Below, piece by piece: positions 6,323 through 8,917 of a stretch of DNA of 8,917 bases (position 1 is its first letter; the number at the start of each line of letters is the position of its first letter). This stretch comes from an uncultured Clostridia bacterium (GTDB lineage: Bacteria > Bacillota > Clostridia > TANB77 > UBA1234), in assembly GCA_947624765.1 (NCBI GenBank), contig CANQLS010000053.1, positions 1 to 8,917 of the forward strand, given 5' to 3'. Below the pieces are notes generated by a model. It was not told the origin of the DNA. It made no database searches and worked only from the letters and a program-made list of their open reading frames with translations. The position numbers were made by a program, and so were the translations under genes.

Positions 6323-7591
6323 ATGTCAGCTAGGGAATTAGCAATTCGTTTGTTGTATCAAATAGAGGTGGGAGAAGCCTATTCTAATACGACATTAGAT
6401 AAGGAGTTAAGAAAAAGTGATTTAAGTAAAGAAGATAAAGCATTAGCATCACAAATTGTATATGGCGTTTTAACATGGAAATTAACAATAGATGAGATAA
6501 TTAAAAGATATTCTAATATTCGTTTGAAAAAAATTTCAAATTGGATTTTAAATATTTTACGAATTGCAATTTATCAAATTGTTTGGCTTGATAAAATTCC
6601 TATAAGTGCTGCAGTTAATGAAAGTGTAAAATTATCTAAAAAATATGGGCATGAAGCATCAGTACGTTTTACAAATGCAATTTTAAGAAAAATAGAAAAA
6701 GAAGAATTACAAAAACTTTTAAAATATTTAAAAGAAAAAAATTTAAATCAAAATGAAATTATATCAATTATGACATCGCATCCATTATGGTTAGTTGGCG
6801 AACTATTGAAGCAATATGATGTGAATTTTGTAAAAAGTTTATTAGAAGCTAATAATGAAGTGCCACCTATTACAATTAGAGTTAATACATTAAAAGCAAC
6901 ACGCGAAGAATTGTTAGAGCAAAAATTAGTAACTGGAAAAGCAGGAAATTTGCCCGATAGTATTATTGCAGAGAAAATAAGTGATTTTGATTCTCCGTAT
7001 TATGTGGTGCAAGATGAGGGAGCACAGCTTGCATGTTTAATGTTAGAAGTAAATGACGGTGATATAGTTTTAGATGCTTGCAGTGCACCGGGAGGGAAAA
7101 CTACTTATTTAGCTCAGCAAATGCATAACAAAGGTCATATTGATGCTTGGGATATTCATGAACATCGTATAAAATTAGTTAAAGAAGCGGCGCAGAAATT
7201 AGGCGTTTCAATAATTGATGCAAGTATGCAAGATGCTACTATTTATCAAGATGAGAAGTTTGAAAAATATGATAAAGTTTTATTAGATGTACCTTGTAGT
7301 GGATTAGGTGTAATTAGAAAAAAGCCTGAAATTAAGTGGAGTAGAAAGCCGGAAGATATTTCAGAATTAACAACAATTCAACAAAAAATTTTGGAGAACT
7401 GTTCAAAATATCTTAAAAATGGAGGTACATTAGTATACAGTACATGTACAATTTTAAAAGATGAGAATGAAGAACAAATAGCTAAATTTTTAGAAAATCA
7501 TAATGAATTTAAATTAGTAGATGAAAAGAAGTTATATCCACATATTGATAATACAGATGGATTTTACATTGCAAAGTTAAGAAAAAATTAG
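6323..7591 (+). CDS. rsmB: 16S rRNA (cytosine-967-C5) methyltransferase RsmB
   Basis: A 422-residue protein, close to E. coli RsmB (429). It transfers a methyl group from S-adenosylmethionine to C5 of C967 in 16S rRNA during small-subunit assembly. Residues 1 to about 125 form the NusB-like RNA-binding domain (ARELAIRLLYQIE, then IPISAAVNESVKLSKKYG). The Rossmann methyltransferase follows, with QDEGAQLA (230-237), the SAM-binding LDACSAPGGKT (250-260), DVPCSGLG (322-329) and YSTCT (372-376). Cys375 is the expected nucleophile and Cys325 the cysteine that releases the product. It ends in the typical TDGFYIAKLRK. The segment between the RVNTLK strand and QDEGAQLA looks somewhat shorter than in many homologues. 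The rlmN ATG is 11 bases downstream of its stop, so the two are co-transcribed. The upstream supply of transcript is unclear, because only a hairpin precedes it. Confidence 0.93.
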   Translation: MSARELAIRLLYQIEVGEAYSNTTLDKELRKSDLSKEDKALASQIVYGVLTWKLTIDEIIKRYSNIRLKKISNWILNILRIAIYQIVWLDKIPISAAVNESVKLSKKYGHEASVRFTNAILRKIEKEELQKLLKYLKEKNLNQNEIISIMTSHPLWLVGELLKQYDVNFVKSLLEANNEVPPITIRVNTLKATREELLEQKLVTGKAGNLPDSIIAEKISDFDSPYYVVQDEGAQLACLMLEVNDGDIVLDACSAPGGKTTYLAQQMHNKGHIDAWDIHEHRIKLVKEAAQKLGVSIIDASMQDATIYQDEKFEKYDKVLLDVPCSGLGVIRKKPEIKWSRKPEDISELTTIQQKILENCSKYLKNGGTLVYSTCTILKDENEEQIAKFLENHNEFKLVDEKKLYPHIDNTDGFYIAKLRKN

Positions 7592-7602
7592 AGAGGTGAA
7601 GT

Positions 7603-8616
7603 ATGAATTTAAGAGATTTATATTTGTCAGAAATAGAAGATGAACTTTTAAAAATGGGTGAAAAGAAATATAGAGCTAAACAAATTTTTGCATGGCTTTA
7701 TAGAGGTGTTACTTCTTTTGAAGAAATGACAGATTTACCGAAAGACTTAATTGAAAAATTAAAAGCAAATTATGAATTGAATTGTACTAAAATTGCTAAA
7801 TTTCAAAAATCAAAAGATGGTACAATAAAATACTTAATAGAGTTAAATGACGGTAATGCAATTGAAAGTGTTTTGATGAAATATAAATATGGAAATACGG
7901 CTTGCTTATCTAATCAAATAGGTTGTAAAATGGGCTGCAATTTTTGTGCATCTGCAGGAATTGGTTTTGTGAGAAATTTAACGCCAGGTGAAATCATATC
8001 ACAAATATTAGAAATTGAAAGGCATAGTGGCGAAAGAATTTCTAATATTGTATTTATGGGAATAGGAGAGCCATTAGATAATTATGATAATGTAATAAAA
8101 GCTATTAGATTAATTAATGATCCTAAGGGATTAAATATTGGGGCTAGACATATTAGTATTTCTACTTGTGGATTGATACCAAATATTAAAAGATTAGCAG
8201 AGGAAAATATACAATGTAATCTTTGTATATCATTGCATAGTAGTAGAGATGATGTACGTACATCTATGATGCCAGTGAATAAAAAATATCCTATTTCAGA
8301 ATTAATAGTAGCTTGTAAAGAATATATTGAAAAAACGAATAGAAGAATTACTTTCGAATATGCCTTAGTAGATGGAGTTAATGATTCTTTAGATGATGCA
8401 AATCATCTTGCTAAATTATTACGAGGTATGCTTTGTCATGTTAATTTAATTCCTGTTAATAAAATTAAAGATGGCATTTATGAAAAAAGTAGTACAGAAA
8501 AAATTTTAGCATTTCGTGATTTCTTAAATGATAAAGGAATTGTAGCAACCGTAAGAAGAGAGCTAGGTTCAGATATTGATGCTGCGTGTGGTCAATTAGT
8601 TAGAAATAATTATTAA
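7603..8616 (+). CDS. rlmN: Dual-specificity RNA methyltransferase RlmN (23S rRNA A2503 / tRNA A37, C2-methylating)
   Basis: A 337-residue radical-SAM enzyme that makes 2-methyladenosine at 23S rRNA A2503, in the peptidyl transferase region, and at A37 of some tRNAs. The iron-sulfur cluster cysteines are Cys108, Cys112 and Cys115 in GCKMGCNFCA. The methyl-carrying Cys329 lies in DIDAACGQL, and Cys101 corresponds to the conserved upstream cysteine of E. coli RlmN. FMGIGEPLDN (151-160) is the SAM-binding GGEP-type motif, and ISLHSS (209-214) is also typical. Absence of a Cfr-type profile cannot be tested rigorously here, but the local sequence and gene order both favour RlmN over Cfr. GAGGTG at 7593-7598 serves the ATG. 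The protein stops five residues after CGQL, so it lacks the longer basic C-terminal tail of the E. coli enzyme. It lies between rsmB and prpC, as in Bacillus. Confidence 0.94.
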   Translation: MNLRDLYLSEIEDELLKMGEKKYRAKQIFAWLYRGVTSFEEMTDLPKDLIEKLKANYELNCTKIAKFQKSKDGTIKYLIELNDGNAIESVLMKYKYGNTACLSNQIGCKMGCNFCASAGIGFVRNLTPGEIISQILEIERHSGERISNIVFMGIGEPLDNYDNVIKAIRLINDPKGLNIGARHISISTCGLIPNIKRLAEENIQCNLCISLHSSRDDVRTSMMPVNKKYPISELIVACKEYIEKTNRRITFEYALVDGVNDSLDDANHLAKLLRGMLCHVNLIPVNKIKDGIYEKSSTEKILAFRDFLNDKGIVATVRRELGSDIDAACGQLVRNNY

Positions 8617-8623
8617 AATGCAA

Positions 8624-8652
8624 TAGACAAAAAAATAAAAAACATATATAAT
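8624..8652 (+). promoter_or_regulatory. Sigma-A-type promoter for the PP2C phosphatase gene
   Basis: TAGACA (8624-8629) and a perfect TATAAT (8647-8652) are 17 bases apart, with a start expected near 8659 and a leader of about 28 bases. It would give the phosphatase, and probably a downstream kinase, expression separate from rsmB-rlmN. No terminator is seen after rlmN, so read-through is also possible. Confidence 0.6.
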
Positions 8653-8686
8653 GTATTTAGTGAAAGTTGGAATTGAGGTGATTATT

Positions 8687-8917
8687 TTGCGTTTTTACGG
8701 CCTGACTGATAAGGGAAAACAACGTGAAAATAATGAAGATAGTATTTTTGTGCCTAATATTACAGATGAATTGAAATTGTTTATAGTAGCAGATGGTATG
8801 GGTGGAGTAAATGGTGGAGAAGTAGCAAGCAAATCTGCATTGGAAAGTATAGAAGGATATATTAAAACAGAATTCCCTAAAATTTCTCCTCAGAAAGAAG
8901 AAATTGAAAATTTAATT
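8687..8917 (+). CDS. prpC: PP2C-family Ser/Thr protein phosphatase (PrpC/Stp), N-terminal part
   Basis: The first 77 codons of a metal-dependent PP2C phosphatase are visible before the window ends. FYGLTDKGKQRENNEDSIFV (residues 3-22) contains the RxxNED motif, and VADGMGGVNGGEVAS (34-48) holds the metal-binding Asp-Gly pair. Members remove phosphate from Ser/Thr of proteins in the cytoplasm and oppose a PASTA-domain kinase (PrkC/Stk) that senses cell-wall fragments. The TTG start at 8687 is chosen because GAGGTG (8675-8680) lies six bases upstream. An in-frame ATG at 8651 exists but falls inside the -10 element and lacks a Shine-Dalgarno. The position after rsmB-rlmN matches the Bacillus order rsmB-rlmN-prpC-prkC-rsgA, so a kinase gene is expected just beyond the right edge; that is inference. 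Confidence 0.9.
   Translation, partial: MRFYGLTDKGKQRENNEDSIFVPNITDELKLFIVADGMGGVNGGEVASKSALESIEGYIKTEFPKISPQKEEIENLI

Noticed and set aside
8651..8686. In-frame ATG at 8651 as start of the phosphatase
   Set aside because: It lies inside the TATAAT element, has no Shine-Dalgarno, and would add residues before the conserved PP2C beginning.

Overview
The window looks like chromosomal DNA of a low-GC Gram-positive bacterium, most likely a member of the Clostridia. The DNA is AT-rich, start sites carry strong GGAGG/GAGGTG Shine-Dalgarno sequences, two genes start with TTG, and promoters resemble the sigma-A consensus. It also has an S-layer-homology (SLH) surface protein and the Firmicutes gene order rsmB-rlmN-prpC. 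The standard genetic code fits every gene. Species cannot be named from the sequence alone.

Layout. Bases 1-177 (minus strand) are the N-terminal part of a nucleoside phosphorylase/nucleosidase-family protein cut by the left edge. A divergent intergenic region (178-382) separates it from a large secreted SLH protein (383-3340), which ends at a good intrinsic terminator (3361-3394). A new promoter then drives rpiB (3500-3937) and, 5 bp downstream, one long gene (3943-6264). That gene encodes a membrane GlcNAc-1-phosphate transferase (TagO/WecA/MraY type) fused in frame to a non-hydrolysing UDP-GlcNAc 2-epimerase (MnaA/WecB type). A GC-rich hairpin (6280-6301) sits between it and rsmB (6323-7591), followed by rlmN (7603-8616). 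A separate promoter leads into a PP2C-type protein phosphatase (prpC/stp), which runs off the right edge.

How the genes work together. The fusion protein would make both the undecaprenyl-PP-GlcNAc primer and UDP-ManNAc, the first inputs for teichoic acid or secondary cell-wall polymer. SLH domains are known in other Gram-positives to bind pyruvylated ManNAc in such polymers, so the upstream surface protein may depend on the product of the downstream enzyme; this link is inferred. RsmB and RlmN modify rRNA (RlmN also tRNA), and in Bacillus and relatives the next genes are normally the PrpC phosphatase and PrkC PASTA kinase.

Most of the window is housekeeping. The unusual items are the TagO-MnaA fusion, which keeps a leucine TTG codon exactly where a stand-alone epimerase would start; the modular SLH protein with a regular 20-residue coil repeat; and an RpiB homologue with substitutions at several conserved active-site positions. 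I see no CRISPR array, tRNA, rRNA, insertion sequence or defence system.
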